DNA of 64,000 bases from Thiocapsa roseilacustris (GCF_041903755.1 NZ_JBBWVE010000020.1:61648-125647); one strand, 5' to 3'. Numbered from the stretch's first letter, positions 45,641 through 54,768 are shown. Numbers and translations are program-made. Notes: generated from the sequence alone by a model not told the origin.

Positions 45641-46360
45641 ATGACTCGTTTCGACAGCGTCCAACGCGCCCTCCGCGAGAGCCCCCGCACCTGGCTCATC
45701 ACCGGCGTGGCCGGTTTCATCGGCTCGAACCTGCTGGAGACGCTCCTTGAACTCGACCAAACCGTCGTCGGCCTCGACAACTTCGCCACCGGCCATCAGC
45801 ACAACCTCGACGACGTCAAAACCCTGGTGACCCCCGCCCAATGGGACCGGTACCACTGCATCGAAGGCGACCTCCGCAACCTCGCCGACTGCCGCCAAGC
45901 CTGTGCCCGCGTCGACGACGTCCTGCACCAAGCCGCTCTCGCCCTACGCCGTCACCAAGGTCGTCAACGAGCTGTACGCCGACGTCTTCGCGCGCGCCTA
46001 CGGTCTGGACAGCATCGGTCTGCGAGGTGATTTCCGGGAAAGCATCGACCAACGTGTAGGGGCGACTTGAGTCGCCCGGTAACCATTGGCAGCCTACACG
46101 GCCGGGATGCTCATTCCCGGAAATCGCCCGATACTTCAAGGTCTTCGGCCCACGGTAAGACCCCGAAGGCGCCTATGCTGCGGTCATCCCCAAATGGACC
46201 GCCGCGCTCGTCGCCGGCCAAGAGGTCTTCATCAACGGCGACGGCGAGACCAGCCGCGACTTCTGCTACATCGACAACGCCGTGCAAGCCAATCTCCTGG
46301 CCGCCACCGCGCCCGCCCCGGCAGCCGCCAACCAGGTCTACAACGTCGCCGTCGGCGAGC
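45641..46360 (+). pseudogene. wbpP: UDP-GlcNAc C4-epimerase WbpP, deleted and interrupted
   Basis: The 5' end encodes SPRTWLITGVAGFIGSNLLE (Rossmann GxxGxxG) through ADCRQACARVDDVLHQAAL. The frame then changes to SPYAVTKVVNELYADVFARA, losing about 65 residues including the STY block. Repeat B copy 4 (46025-46131) interrupts the next part. After it the sequence resumes with AAVIPKWTAALVAGQEVFIN, then DGETSRDFCYIDNAVQANLL. At GER (46356) it is fused to wbpO sequence. WbpP makes UDP-GalNAc from UDP-GlcNAc, a partner step to WbpO. Confidence 0.75.
46025..46131. repeat. Palindromic repeat family B, copy 4, inside wbpP
   Basis: Outer ends GGTGATTTCCGGGAAAGC and ATTCCCGGAAATCGCCC are inverted relative to each other, and the core holds GTGTAGGGGCGACTTGAGTC. 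A clean insertion into a coding region. Confidence 0.85.
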
Positions 46361-46925
46361 GCATCAACCCCGGCGACCGCGAGCACCGCCTGACCACCAT
46401 CAAAAAGGTCACCAGCGGCTCCACGCCGGAGATCGCCGCCATCTTCGATGCCCTCTACCGCGAGATCATCACCGCCGGCACCCACCCGGCCAGCAGCATC
46501 CGCGTCGCCGAGGCCGCCAAGGTTATCGAGAACACCCAGCGCGATCTCAACATCGCCCTCATGAACGAGCTGGCGTTGATCTTCGACAAGCTCGGCATCG
46601 ACACCCTGGAGGTTTTGGAAGCCGCCGGGAGCAAATGGAACTTCCTCCCCTTCCGCCCCGGCCTGGTCGGCGGACACTGCATCGGTGTGGACCCCTATTT
46701 TCTGACCCACAAGGCCGTCGCCATCGGCTACCACCTCGAGGTCATCCTCGCCGGGCGACGCATCAACGACCGCATGGGCGCGCATGTCGCCGAGACCGTG
46801 GCCAAACTCATGCTCCAAAACGGCATCGGTGTGTGCAACAGCCGCATCCTCGTCCTCGGCCTCGCCTTCAAGGAAAACTGCCCGGACCTGCGCAACCCCC
46901 GCGTCATCGACATCATCCTGCTGCC
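46356..46925 (+). pseudogene. wbpO: UDP-sugar 6-dehydrogenase WbpO, C-terminal piece 1 (chimera with wbpP)
   Basis: Runs ERINPGDREHRLTTIKKVTS through LEAAGSKWNFLPFRPGLVGG, GHCIGVDPYFLTHKAVAIGY (catalytic Cys in GHCIGVDP replaced as written here by the family's usual C) and ILVLGLAFKENCPDLRNPRV. The N-terminal NAD domain is missing; the upstream in-frame codons are wbpP. The last 45 residues of WbpO are also lost. Confidence 0.78.
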
Positions 46926-47034
46926 TCACTGTGCGTGGCGTTGTACAAGAGACTGCCGGAAAAGCCACAGGCGATGGCCGCGAAACAGCAACACCCGGGA
47001 TCGACGAGGTGCAGTCGTCGTCCTCCGCTGCCCT

Positions 47035-47196
47035 GACGGCCGGCGGGGTCGAGATCAACTCCACGATCCCGGGAACCCCGCTGAACGTGCCTGGGCCGGA
47101 CGAAACGAACAAGGCCGGCTCAAGCTCACGCCCACGCGGACCGAATAGCCTCGCGGTGTTCCCCTGGGCGTGAATCCGACCATCGGACGACCCGAT
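47035..47196. repeat. Duplicated 160-base upstream block (copy 1)
   Basis: Begins GGTCGAGATCAACTCCACGA and is nearly identical to 57578-57732. In both places it directly precedes an Rpn-type gene starting MTDASRDDYD, so the regulatory region travelled with the gene. Confidence 0.85.
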
Positions 47197-47198
47197 CG

Positions 47199-47475
47199 AT
47201 GACCGACGCCTCGCGCGACGACTACGACAGCCCCTGGAAAGAAGCGCTGGAGCGCTACTTCCCGGACTTTCTCGCGCTCCTGTTCCCGCGGATCCATCCC
47301 GCGCTTGGTGCGGCTGCTCTACGAACGCGGCTACGGCCGCGAGGACATCCTGGAGCTGTTTCGCGTCCTGGATTAGCTGCTGCGGTTGCCGGAGGGTTTG
47401 GAGCAGGAGTTCAAGAGCGAGCTGATCGCTTTCGAGGAGCAAGCGGCCCTCGGCCCGACTCGGAGCACTGAGCCG
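47199..47475 (+). pseudogene. Rpn-type nuclease gene (MTDAS family), copy 1, doubly deleted
   Basis: Begins MTDASRDDYDSPWKEALERY, FPDFLALLFPRIHPA, then jumps out of frame to VRLLYERGYGREDILELFRV with a TAG after VLD, and finally to the last codons (GPTRST) of the gene. The PD-(D/E)XK core is absent. Confidence 0.7.
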
Positions 47476-47689
47476 GGGTGTCGACCCGGGCACCGATCGC
47501 GTCGTCGGGTGAGGCTGCGCGAATCCGATCTACGGCGAGTATCTGCACACTCTCGGGAGCGTCGGAGCGAGTTGGCGGACCGAGCATCGAGCGCGAAGTC
47601 TGGATGAGGTGTTGCATCGATGTGCACACGCAGGCAAGCCGAAGGGGACGTCGCCCACTTCTGGTCCGATGTCGCATATCAAGACCTGA

Positions 47690-47850
47690 CCCTTAGTCCT
47701 CGGCTTGGCCGATACGATGCCCTGCATATCGCCTCTGCGATAGCGGGCTGTGCGGACTGAGGTTCTGAGATTCTGGGGCAGGTGCTGGCGTTTTGGTTTT
47801 TCGAGCGATATGGCAAGAGCCAAGACGCGACATGCCAATGCCTCCTGATT
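47690..47850 (+). pseudogene. Mosaic of PIN-toxin and Rpn scraps
   Basis: GRYDALHIASAIAGCAD-stop (47702-47758) matches the C-terminal PIN segment seen at 49409. It is followed at once by EILGQVLAFWFFERY-type sequence in another frame, matching the Rpn gene near 53569. Confidence 0.6.
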
Positions 47851-47934
47851 CAGGATGGCCGGGTCGCTAGCGTCCCCCGGCGAAGCGCAGGCTTGATACA
47901 GTTCAGGCATGCATCTGCATCGGAGATCAATGCT

Positions 47935-48299
47935 ATGGCTCTCACCATTGTCAACGAAGAAGTCGAGCGCCTGGCACGAGAGTTGGCGAGAGCGCGCTTT
48001 CCGTCTTGGAGACGTCGATCGTGCTCTATCGGCGCAAGGGCTCGGAGGCTGTCGCCGAGCTGGATGGGTTGCTGGCGGATCTCGGTATCGAGATCGTGGC
48101 CTTCGACGTGATTCAGATGCGCGCGGCACGCATGGCCTACGCGCGTTTCGGCAAGGGATCGCACCCTGCCTCGCTCAACCTCGGAGACTGCTGCTCGTAC
48201 GCCCTGGCGAGCACTCGCAAACAACCCTTGCTCTACAAAGGCGACGACTTCCCTCGGACCGATCTCAGGGCTGTGGCAGATGTGTCCGCGCCTGATTGA
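47935..48299 (+). pseudogene. vapBC: vapBC pair fused by a deletion
   Basis: MALTIVNEEVERLARELARA is the start of a VapB antitoxin. About 20 codons in, the sequence jumps to the middle of a PIN toxin, LETSIVLYRRKGSEAVAELD, and runs on with IQMRAARMAYARFGKGSHPA to KQPLLYKGDDFPRTDLRAVA and the stop. The end of vapB and the start of vapC, including the first catalytic Asp, are gone. Confidence 0.7.
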
Positions 48300-48446
48300 G
48301 CTCGCGCAGGGCCGCACCGACGCTGCTTGATGAGCCTACACATGCGTCGCAACGTCTTGCGGGTCAGCCCCCACGAGTCCGATCCATAGCATCAACGGCA
48401 GTGCGCCCCGACGCTCAGCGTCACGAGCCAGAAGCCAGGGGAGAAT

Positions 48447-48603
48447 CCGGGGCCAAGCCGAAAGTCTCAAGCGTCTGCTCGCGCATCGCTTCGGCCCATT
48501 GTCCGCAGGCGCGGAGCAGCGCATCGACACGGCGCCGGTCGCACAACCGGACGCTTGGCTCGACGGCATCTTCGATGTCGCCAGCCTCGATGACCTGATC
48601 TGA
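48447..48603 (+). pseudogene. Rpn-type gene, 3' scrap
   Basis: LKRLLAHRFGPLSAGAEQRI through DAWLDGIFDVASLDDLI-stop matches the 3' end of the intact-looking copy at 53880. Confidence 0.7.
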
Positions 48604-48649
48604 GACGACGTGGTGGGCCAGCAAGGTCTGGAGGGGAAGGGAGCGCGCT

Positions 48650-49055
48650 CCGGCACATCTACAGCGACCAGCCCGCCGAGCGGCTGCGTGAGCTGCTCGG
48701 GCTGATCGCCAAGGTCAGCCGCGACCCCACCGCGCTCGACATTCTGGAATCCCTGCTGCGCTACTATGTCCAAGGTACCGGCCGGCTCACTGAGCGACAG
48801 GTACGCACACTCCTCGAACAAACCCTCTCCGGAGAGCCCCTGATGGAGACCTTCATCGACAGGTACATTGCCCAAGGCGAGCAGCGGGGCGAGCAGCATG
48901 GCCGTGCCACCATTCTGCTGCGCCTGATCGAGCGCAAGTTCGGCCCACCGAGCGAGACGGTGCGCGAGCGGGTCACGCAGGCCAATCCCGAAGTACTCCT
49001 GGAATGGTCGGACCGGATCCTCGAGGCACAGACCTTGGACGAGTTACTGCATTGA
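48650..49055 (+). pseudogene. Rpn-type nuclease, C-terminal half of another subfamily
   Basis: IYSDQPAERLRELLGLIAKV, then LLRYYVQGTGRLTERQVRTL and IAQGEQRGEQHGRATILLRL, ending TLDELLH-stop. These are the C-terminal helical and EQRGEQ-type segments of Rpn proteins. The PD-(D/E)XK domain is missing; an internal ATG at 48843 could give a 70-residue protein. Confidence 0.62.
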
Positions 49056-49199
49056 TGCGGTCACTCGGCCCGCCGAACAGGATGGCCGAGGGGCTGCTGA
49101 CGGATGTTGCTGTTCCGGAGCCGATGTCCTGCTCGAATCCCCAAGAAAGATGTGCCGATGGATCAGGTGTTACAAGGGCGACCTGACCCCATGCCTCCC

Positions 49200-49235
49200 A
49201 TTCTGCCGGTCGATACGGTCGACGGCCGGCTCTAG
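49200..49235 (+). pseudogene. wbpO: wbpO 3'-terminal scrap (piece 2)
   Basis: ILPVDTVDGRL-stop, identical at the protein level to the last 11 residues of the copy ending at 61005. Confidence 0.7.
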
Positions 49236-49268
49236 GCATCCGAATGCGATTGAGTCTGGTCGTCTACG

Positions 49269-49577
49269 CTGGACTTCGAGAACGCGAACAACCCCTACGA
49301 TGAACATCGCCTGGCTATCCAGCAATGGCGGTCGTTGGCCTGCGCCATCGTGATCGCGGACTCGGCAATCCTCGCGAAAGCACAGGAGCTGTCATGACGC
49401 GGGTTTGGCCGATACGATGCCCTGCATGTCGCCTCTGCGATGGCGGGCGGTGCGGACCTGTTCGTCACGACGGACGACCGGCTCCTGAAGAAGATGTCGC
49501 CATCGGAGGCCCTAAAGGTAATCCCGCCCGGAGAGGCTCTCGCCATGTTGGAGCACTGGTATGACAACGGAAACTGA
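49269..49577 (+). pseudogene. PIN-domain toxin, 5' truncated with a nonsense codon
   Basis: LDFENANNPYDEHRLAIQQW, AIVIADSAILAKAQELS, TGA at about 49397, then RGFGRYDALHVASAMAGGAD and FVTTDDRLLKKM. Catalytic Asp residues of the C-terminal half are present, the N-terminal strand with the first Asp is not. Its stop overlaps the start of the next gene. Confidence 0.68.
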
Positions 49578-49776
49578 AATCCGCCTGCGGGGCATGCGAG
49601 CTCTCATTGACGCGCTCGGTTTGGTCGAAGCCGAGCGATTTGTGGTCTCCATCAACCGAGAAAGGTTCGATGACACGACGTGGCGCCAAACAGGCTTGCC
49701 CGATTTGAGCATCGAGCACATCGCTGCCCGCGCGAATCAACTGTCGGCTGAGCTCGACACGACATCAAGGGCCTGA
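49561..49776 (+). CDS. Small antitoxin-like protein of the PIN system, copy 1
   Basis: 71 residues: MTTETEIRLRGMRALIDALG, LVEAERFVVSINRERFDDTT, ending SAELDTTSRA. It overlaps the PIN gene by 17 bases, the organisation of a toxin-antitoxin pair, so an antitoxin role is inferred. Near-identical copies are at 61553 and 62553. Confidence 0.68.
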   Translation: MTTETEIRLRGMRALIDALGLVEAERFVVSINRERFDDTTWRQTGLPDLSIEHIAARANQLSAELDTTSRA

Positions 49777-49778
49777 CG

Positions 49779-49850
49779 ATCATCCTCGCCGGGCGACGCA
49801 TCAACGACCGCATGAGCGCCCATGCGGCCGAAACCGTGGTCAAGCTCACG
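49779..49850 (+). pseudogene. wbpO: wbpO internal scrap (piece 3)
   Basis: About 70 bases encoding IILAGRRINDRMSAHAAETV, directly after the antitoxin-like gene. The same scrap lies at the same place in the duplicated block at 61771. Confidence 0.75.
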
Positions 49851-49933
49851 CGGGCAACCGGAAGGGGCCGTCGCCTCCTTGGTGCCTGATCTAGAAGCGG
49901 TTATCCAATGCTTAAGACCAACGAGAGTCACGC

Positions 49934-49977
49934 ATGAAAGGTGAATTCACAGCGATTATCGAGTCTGCCCCGGAAGG
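49934..49977 (+). pseudogene. hicB: hicB 5' scrap cut by ISAs1
   Basis: MKGEFTAIIESAPEG, matching the start of the intact hicB at 61926, ends at the left end of the ISAs1 element. The rest of hicB does not reappear on the other side. Confidence 0.75.
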
Positions 49978-50912
49978 CAGGGCAATCGCATCAGAGAATT
50001 AAGATATACTTTTAGACGTAGAATCATATTCCCGCCACAATACGCAGATTTTTATGCCGTATGTGGCTGCGACGATGGCGACACCGGAAACCGATTCTTC
50101 TCTACTTGGGCCACTTCAGCGCTCTGGAAGACCCGCGCGATACGCTGCGACGCCGGCACAACCTCCTCGACATGGTGATCATCGCGATCGCGGCGACGCT
50201 CGGCGGCGCCGACGGTTGGGTGGCCATCGCCCAGTTCGGCCGCTCGAAGGAAGCGTGGTTTCGACAATTCCTGGAGCTGCCCAACGGCATTCCGGCACAC
50301 GACACCTTCGGGCGGGTGTTCGCACTGCTGGCGCCCGAGGCGTTCGAGGCGTGTTTCCGCGCCTGGGTCGCCTCGATCCGGACGGTCATCCCGGGGGAAA
50401 TCATTGCCGTGGACGGCAAGACGCTGCGCCGTTCGCACAACCGGGCGAAGGGTTTGGCGGCATTGCATCTGGTCAGCGCGTGGGCGACCGCCAACCGGGT
50501 GGTGCTCGGGCAGATCGCCATCGAGGCCAAATCCAACGAGATCACCGCCATTCCTCAGTTGCTCGCGCTGCTGATGCTCAGGGGCGCCATCGTCACCATT
50601 GATGCAATGGGATGTCAGACGAAGATCGCCGAGCAGATCGTCGACCAAGGCGGGGACGATGTGCTGGCTTTGAAAGGCAACCCTGCCGCGTGCGCGAGAC
50701 GCAGGCCCGCGAGAACCTCGCGGTGTTGCGCCATATCGCCATGTCGCGGCTGAAGAACGACAGCACCAAGCTTGGCATCCAGAACAAACGTCTGAAGGCG
50801 GGCCGGGACGAGCGATACTTGGAAAAGCTCCTTTTTGAGCGGCCACGGACTGCCGGGCAGAACGCTCAATCAGGTACTCCTAATATTAGCCGCGGTTGAT
50901 GCGATTGCCCTG
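49978..50912. mobile_element. ISAs1-family insertion sequence, internally deleted
   Basis: Terminal inverted repeats are CAGGGCAATCGCATCA (49978-49993) and its complement TGATGCGATTGCCCTG (50897-50912), a perfect 16-base match typical of ISAs1. The element is 935 bases, roughly 300 shorter than usual. Flanks CCCCGGAAGG and CCCCGTTACC share only five bases, so no full target duplication remains. Confidence 0.88.
50061..50899 (+). pseudogene. ISAs1 transposase with the catalytic middle removed
   Basis: First part: LEDPRDTLRRRHNLLDMVII, PGEIIAVDGKTLRRSHNRAK (first DDE Asp) and AIVTIDAMGCQTKIAEQIVD (second Asp), to LALKGNPA. It then jumps out of frame to RETQARENLAVLRHIAMSRL and KRLKAGRDERYLEKLLF. 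The segment with the catalytic Glu and the HWGIEN-like block is missing. Confidence 0.82.
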
Positions 50913-50987
50913 CCCCGTTACCGCCTGCTTTTGCGCGCAAGCGCTGAGCAGACACCGAAGGGATCGAAATCACGCCGGAGCGTTTCC

Positions 50988-51050
50988 GCCCACGACAGCG
51001 GCGACAAATTGCTCTACGGTCACGCCGTCCTGCAGCGCGAGCGACTACTT
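50988..51050 (+). pseudogene. Rpn-type 5' scrap (Transposase_31 type)
   Basis: AHDSGDKLLYGHAVLQRERL matches THDSGYKLLYGHAAMVRDLL at the start of the intact gene at 55100; nothing else of the gene follows. Confidence 0.65.
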
Positions 51051-51212
51051 GCACAATCTCTCCGCGTGGGAGTGTCGCCGGGACGCTCCGCGTCCCTGCC
51101 GCCATGCCCACGCCCAACTCCGGCGGTGCCTGCAGGGCGGTGGGGTGTGGTGCTCTGCACGCATGCGGCGCAGACTTATCAGATCGATGCCTCGATCAAA
51201 GAGTAACCGGAT

Positions 51213-51439
51213 ATGCCTCGAATCGCGTTTTTTTCGGAATATCGATCTACATGTATATGGACGATCATGGCGTTCCTCACTGCCACGCCGTGTATGGAGA
51301 CTACGCCGGATCATTCAGCCTCGATGATGGTGAGCGACTTGCAGGCCAGATGCCTCCGGCGCAGGCGAAAAAGATCAAAGCCTTCATTCTCGAGAACCAT
51401 GCCGAGCTGCGGGAGAAGTGGGATGAGCTCACAGGTTGA
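51213..51439 (+). CDS. DUF4160 protein, needs a -1 shift at a T7 tract (copy 1)
   Basis: The ATG at 51213 gives MPRIAFF; after seven T the family sequence continues only in the -1 frame: FGISIYMYMDDHGVPHCHAV, then YGDYAGSFSLDDGERLAGQM to the stop at 51437. DUF4160 proteins normally start MP...FFGI. Its end overlaps the DUF2442 start by 17 bases, the usual gene pair. The same frame relation is found in copy 2 (61028), so either both lost one T or the shift is real. Confidence 0.65.
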
Positions 51440-51683
51440 AGCGCCTTTACCGCGCGCCAAGCAGGTTGCTCCGTTGCCGGGGTATCGTTTGCGTGTCTTG
51501 ATGGGCGACGGTCGCGAGTGGACACTTGACCTCGATCCGCTGATCCAGCGCCGCGAGGCATACTGGCGTCTTCGCCAGGACCGCTATTTTCGGCAAGTCG
51601 GTCTCGATCCGCTCGGTGGCATCTGCTGGCCCGAGGGCGAGGATCTTGCCCCCGACGGCCTTGAACGCTATCGCTGCGATTGA
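51423..51683 (+). CDS. DUF2442 protein (copy 1)
   Basis: 86 residues: PLPGYRLRVLMGDGREWTLD, then LIQRREAYWRLRQDRYFRQV and GICWPEGEDLAPDGLERY. DUF2442 is usually paired with DUF4160 and the pair is suspected to be toxin-antitoxin-like; function unproven. Confidence 0.78.
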   Translation: MSSQVEAPLPRAKQVAPLPGYRLRVLMGDGREWTLDLDPLIQRREAYWRLRQDRYFRQVGLDPLGGICWPEGEDLAPDGLERYRCD

Positions 51684-51799
51684 AGCGCCATCCGGTCCCG
51701 CTCACCATCGCTGATGGGAGCGTTCGTGGACTTCGCGCTACTCGCTCCCACGCTCCGAGACTGTGCAAGTATTCCTGCGATGGGCCGAAAGACAGCATG

Positions 51800-51893
51800 G
51801 CGTAGGCCGGGGTGAGCTTGCGAACCCCGGCATTTCAACCGGTTGCAAATCCGCGGATGCCGGGGTTCGTTCCTCACCCCGGCCTACGGCGAA
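51800..51893. repeat. Palindromic repeat family E
   Basis: Arms GTAGGCCGGGGTGAG and CTCACCCCGGCCTAC enclose a second inverted pair GAACCCCGGCAT / ATGCCGGGGTTC. It is flanked by CTCCGAGACTGTGCAAGTAT-type sequence that also recurs at 56300 and 59335. Confidence 0.8.
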
Positions 51894-51914
51894 TTCTTTC
51901 ACAATCTCGGAAGG

Positions 51915-52083
51915 GTAGGGGCGACTTCAGTCGCCCCGGGAGGCCCGCGCCGAGGACGAATAGGGTAAGGCGACTTCAGTCGCCCCGAGGCGCCCGCGCC
52001 GAGGTCGAAAGAGAGGTAGGGGCGACTTCAGTCGCCACGACATGCCCGCGCCGAGGCTTATGGGCGACTGAAGTCGCCCCTAC
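51915..52083. repeat. Family B repeat array, copy 5
   Basis: Four GGCGACT-AGTCGCC units separated by CCCGCGCCGAGG words, directly upstream of a wbpO piece. Confidence 0.85.
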
Positions 52084-52145
52084 ACGTGCCCACCGTCGCA
52101 CCGCGAGCTCCGAATCTGGACCCACAACCCGAACCCCGACCGCCC

Positions 52146-53110
52146 ATGGCCCAACGCCTCGCCCATCTCACCGACCCCGACACCCCCATCGCCATCATCG
52201 GTCTGGGCTACGTCGGTCTGCCGCTCGCCGTGGAGTTCGCCAAACACCGCCCGGTGATCGGTTTCGACATCAACCAAGCCCGCATCGCCGAGCTCACAGC
52301 CGGTCGCGACAGCACCCGCGAGATCAGTCCCGAAGACCTCGCCGCCGCCCGCCAGCTCACCTACACCGGCGACCTTGATGCCCTGCGCCCTTGCCGCACC
52401 TTCATCGTCACCGTGCCCACCCCGGTCGACGACTACAAGCGGCCCGATCTGACGCCCCTGATCAAGGCCTCCGAGACCGTCGGCAAGGTTCTCAAACCCG
52501 GCGACCTGGTCATCTACGAATCCACCGTCTATCCCGGCTGCACTGAGGACGACTGCGCGCCCGTGTTGGAGCGGCATTCCGGGTTTCGGTATCTCATGAA
52601 CGAGCTCGCCCTCATCTTTAACAAGCTCGGCATCGACACCCTGGAGGTGCTGGAAGCCCGTAGGGTGCGGTGACGCAGGAACCGCGCCTGGTCTGACGCC
52701 AACGGTGGATCACGGTGCGGTTCGTCCCTCACCGCACCCTACGCCCTCACCCACAAAGCCGTCGCCATCGGCTACCACCCCGAGGTCATCCTCGCCGGGC
52801 GCCGCATCAACGACCGCTTGGGCGCCCATGTCGCCGAGACCGTGGTCAAGCGCATGCTCCAAAACGGCATCGGTGTCTGCAACAGCCGCATCCTCGTCCT
52901 CGGCCTCGCCTTCAAGGAAAACTGCCCGGACGTGCGCAACACCCGCGTCATCGACATCATCGAGGCATTGCGCGAATACACCATCGCCGTGGACTGCTAC
53001 GACCCCTGGATCGACCGCGCGGAGGCCAAGCACGACTACGGCCTCGACTGCCTCGCCGAGCCCCCGGCCGACGGCACCTACGATGCCGTCATCCTCGCGG
53101 TTGTCCACCG
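52146..53110 (+). pseudogene. wbpO: wbpO copy with two gaps (piece 4)
   Basis: 5' part: TPIAIIGLGYVGLPLAVEFA (Rossmann loop) through PGDLVIYESTVYPGCTEDDC and VLERHSGFRY. It then jumps to LMNELALIFNKLGIDTLEVL, losing about 60 residues, and is interrupted by repeat D (52659-52743), which replaces the GHCIGVDP active-site block. 3' part: THKAVAIGYHPEVILAGRRI to DGTYDAVILAVVHR, where it is fused to an Rpn gene. Catalytically dead. Confidence 0.82.
52659..52743. repeat. Palindromic repeat family D inside wbpO
   Basis: Arms CGTAGGGTGCGGTGA and TCACCGCACCCTACG with an inner pair GGAACCGC / GCGGTTCG. Confidence 0.85.
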
Positions 53111-53880
53111 GTGGTCGTGAACTGGTCGGTCCTTACCGGTTCGGTTCCCTGACGATCAAAGGGCTGGAGCGGCGTTTGGACGGCATTTTCGAGCCCGACG
53201 GGCACGATGGGCCGGTCTATGTGGTCGAATTTCAAGGTCAGCACTCGGACAAGGCTTGGTACAATCTGCTCACCAAGATCGGACTGTACGGCGAGGCGCA
53301 TCCGCACCGGGATGTGATCGGCGTGGGGATCTTTCTGCGCGAGCAGGACCGTCCGCGCTTTCCGCGCTGGGCGAATCAGTCTCAAGCGCCGTTGCCGCAA
53401 GTCGCGCTCCGGCGCGTCCTGCCGGACTGGCTGGCGCGCGAGCCGGACAACCCCTATGTGGCGGTGTTCGCGCCGCTGCTGATCGCGGACGACGACGACT
53501 TGCGTGCGCGCGCACAGGGCTTGTGGCGCACCGTTCAAGAGGCGTCGCTGGCCCCGGAAATCCGTGAGATTCTGGGACAAGTGCTGGAGTTCTGGTTTTT
53601 CGAGCGATTTCGCGGCCTGACCGCGAAGGAGATCTGGGCGATGCTGAACTTGGTGACCCCGATTCAGGAGACGAAGGCGTGTCAATCGATCTATGCCGAG
53701 GGCAAGACCGAGGGCAAAGCCGAAACGCTCAAGCGTCTACTCACGCGTCGCTTCGGCCCATTGCCCGCAGGGGCGGAGCAGCGGATCGACACGGCGCCGG
53801 TCGCGCAACTGGACGCCTGGCTCGACGGGATCTTCGATGCCGCGAACCTGCAAGACCTGATCGGTCCGGCGTCCGGCTGA
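53109..53880 (+). pseudogene. Rpn-type nuclease (DUF2887-like), 5' truncated by fusion with wbpO
   Basis: Reads TGGRELVGPYRFGSLTIKGL, RRLDGIFEPDGHDGPVYVVE (with the PD-(D/E)XK-like D...E-x-Q as VEFQGQ), RDVIGVGIFLREQD and LARRVL-type helices, then AEGKTEGKAETLKRLL and GIFDAANLQDLIG. The first ~22 codons, present at 63544, are replaced by out-of-frame wbpO sequence. Rpn proteins promote recombination in E. coli. Confidence 0.75.
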
Positions 53881-54100
53881 GGTGGGGGCCGGCGAGCAAG
53901 CCGGAGTGGCGACAACGCGGATGCAATAAGCTCAGTCCTCTCCATAGCCTGGAGCATGATTTCGTGGTACGTCCCCTATTTCCTATCCCCTATTTCCTAC
54001 GACGAGCTGGCCATCCCGCTGCCTGAGGGCAGCGCCGAGGCTACTCAGGCTCAAATCGACCCGTACGTTACCAACACCGAACGACGAGCGAGGCCCCACG

Positions 54101-54338
54101 ATGCGAGCATTGCGACAAATCTATGACAGCCTGCCGCCAACGATTGAAATCCCGGAGGATTTCGCGCCGTCGGCACGTTGAGGTGGTCTTTTTGGAGCTC
54201 GATGCAAGCGAAGGCTCGGGCGTTGCCGAGAGTGATGACTGGCCGGCGGGCCTGTATGAGCGCACGGCCGGCGCTTGGCAGGGCGAGTTGTTCCGTGAGT
54301 CTCAGGGCGAGTACGAGCAACGCCTGGAGATGGAGTGA
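54101..54338 (+). pseudogene. vapB: VapB-like antitoxin, frameshifted
   Basis: MRALRQIYDSLPPTIEIPED, then a shift near 54160, then RRHVEVVFLELDASEGSG and ending GEYEQRLEME. The stop overlaps the vapC start (GTGATG), as in intact pairs. Confidence 0.65.
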
Positions 54339-54745
54339 TGTGGCTCCCGGACACGAATGTCTGGATTGCTTATTTGAATCCGAAACCGTCAGCGGTCAAG
54401 CAGGCGATGCGGGCGCATCCGGCATCGGCGATCTATCTCTGCGATATCGTGAAGGCCGAACTCTTCTTCGGCGTCTACAAGAGTCAGCGCATGGCGGCGA
54501 ATCTGGCTGTGCTGGAAGATTTGTTTCAGCATTTTAATTCCGTTCCGTTCGATGGCATGGCGGCGCGTGAGTCTGGCCAAATTCGCGCTGAGCTTCAGCG
54601 AGCTGGTACGCCAATCGGCCCTTATGATCTTCAGATCGCCGCGATTGCCCTCGCCCATCGTTTCACCCTCATGACACACAATATCGATGAATTTAAGCGC
54701 GTTAGGGGATTGCGATACGAGGACTGGGAAGCGGGCATTGTTTGA
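54338..54745 (+). CDS. vapC: VapC-type PIN ribonuclease toxin
   Basis: 135 residues, intact (a GTG one codon upstream is an alternative start). Catalytic acids: MWLPDTNVWIAYLN (first Asp), CDIVKAELFFGVY (Glu) and TPIGPYDLQIAAIALAHRF (Asp), with THNIDEFKRVRGL at the end. VapC toxins cleave RNA. The partner vapB is frameshifted, so an active toxin would be unrestrained; expression may be off. Confidence 0.88.
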   Translation: MWLPDTNVWIAYLNPKPSAVKQAMRAHPASAIYLCDIVKAELFFGVYKSQRMAANLAVLEDLFQHFNSVPFDGMAARESGQIRAELQRAGTPIGPYDLQIAAIALAHRFTLMTHNIDEFKRVRGLRYEDWEAGIV

Positions 54746-54768
54746 TCTGCAATCCTTGCCTCCCGCAT

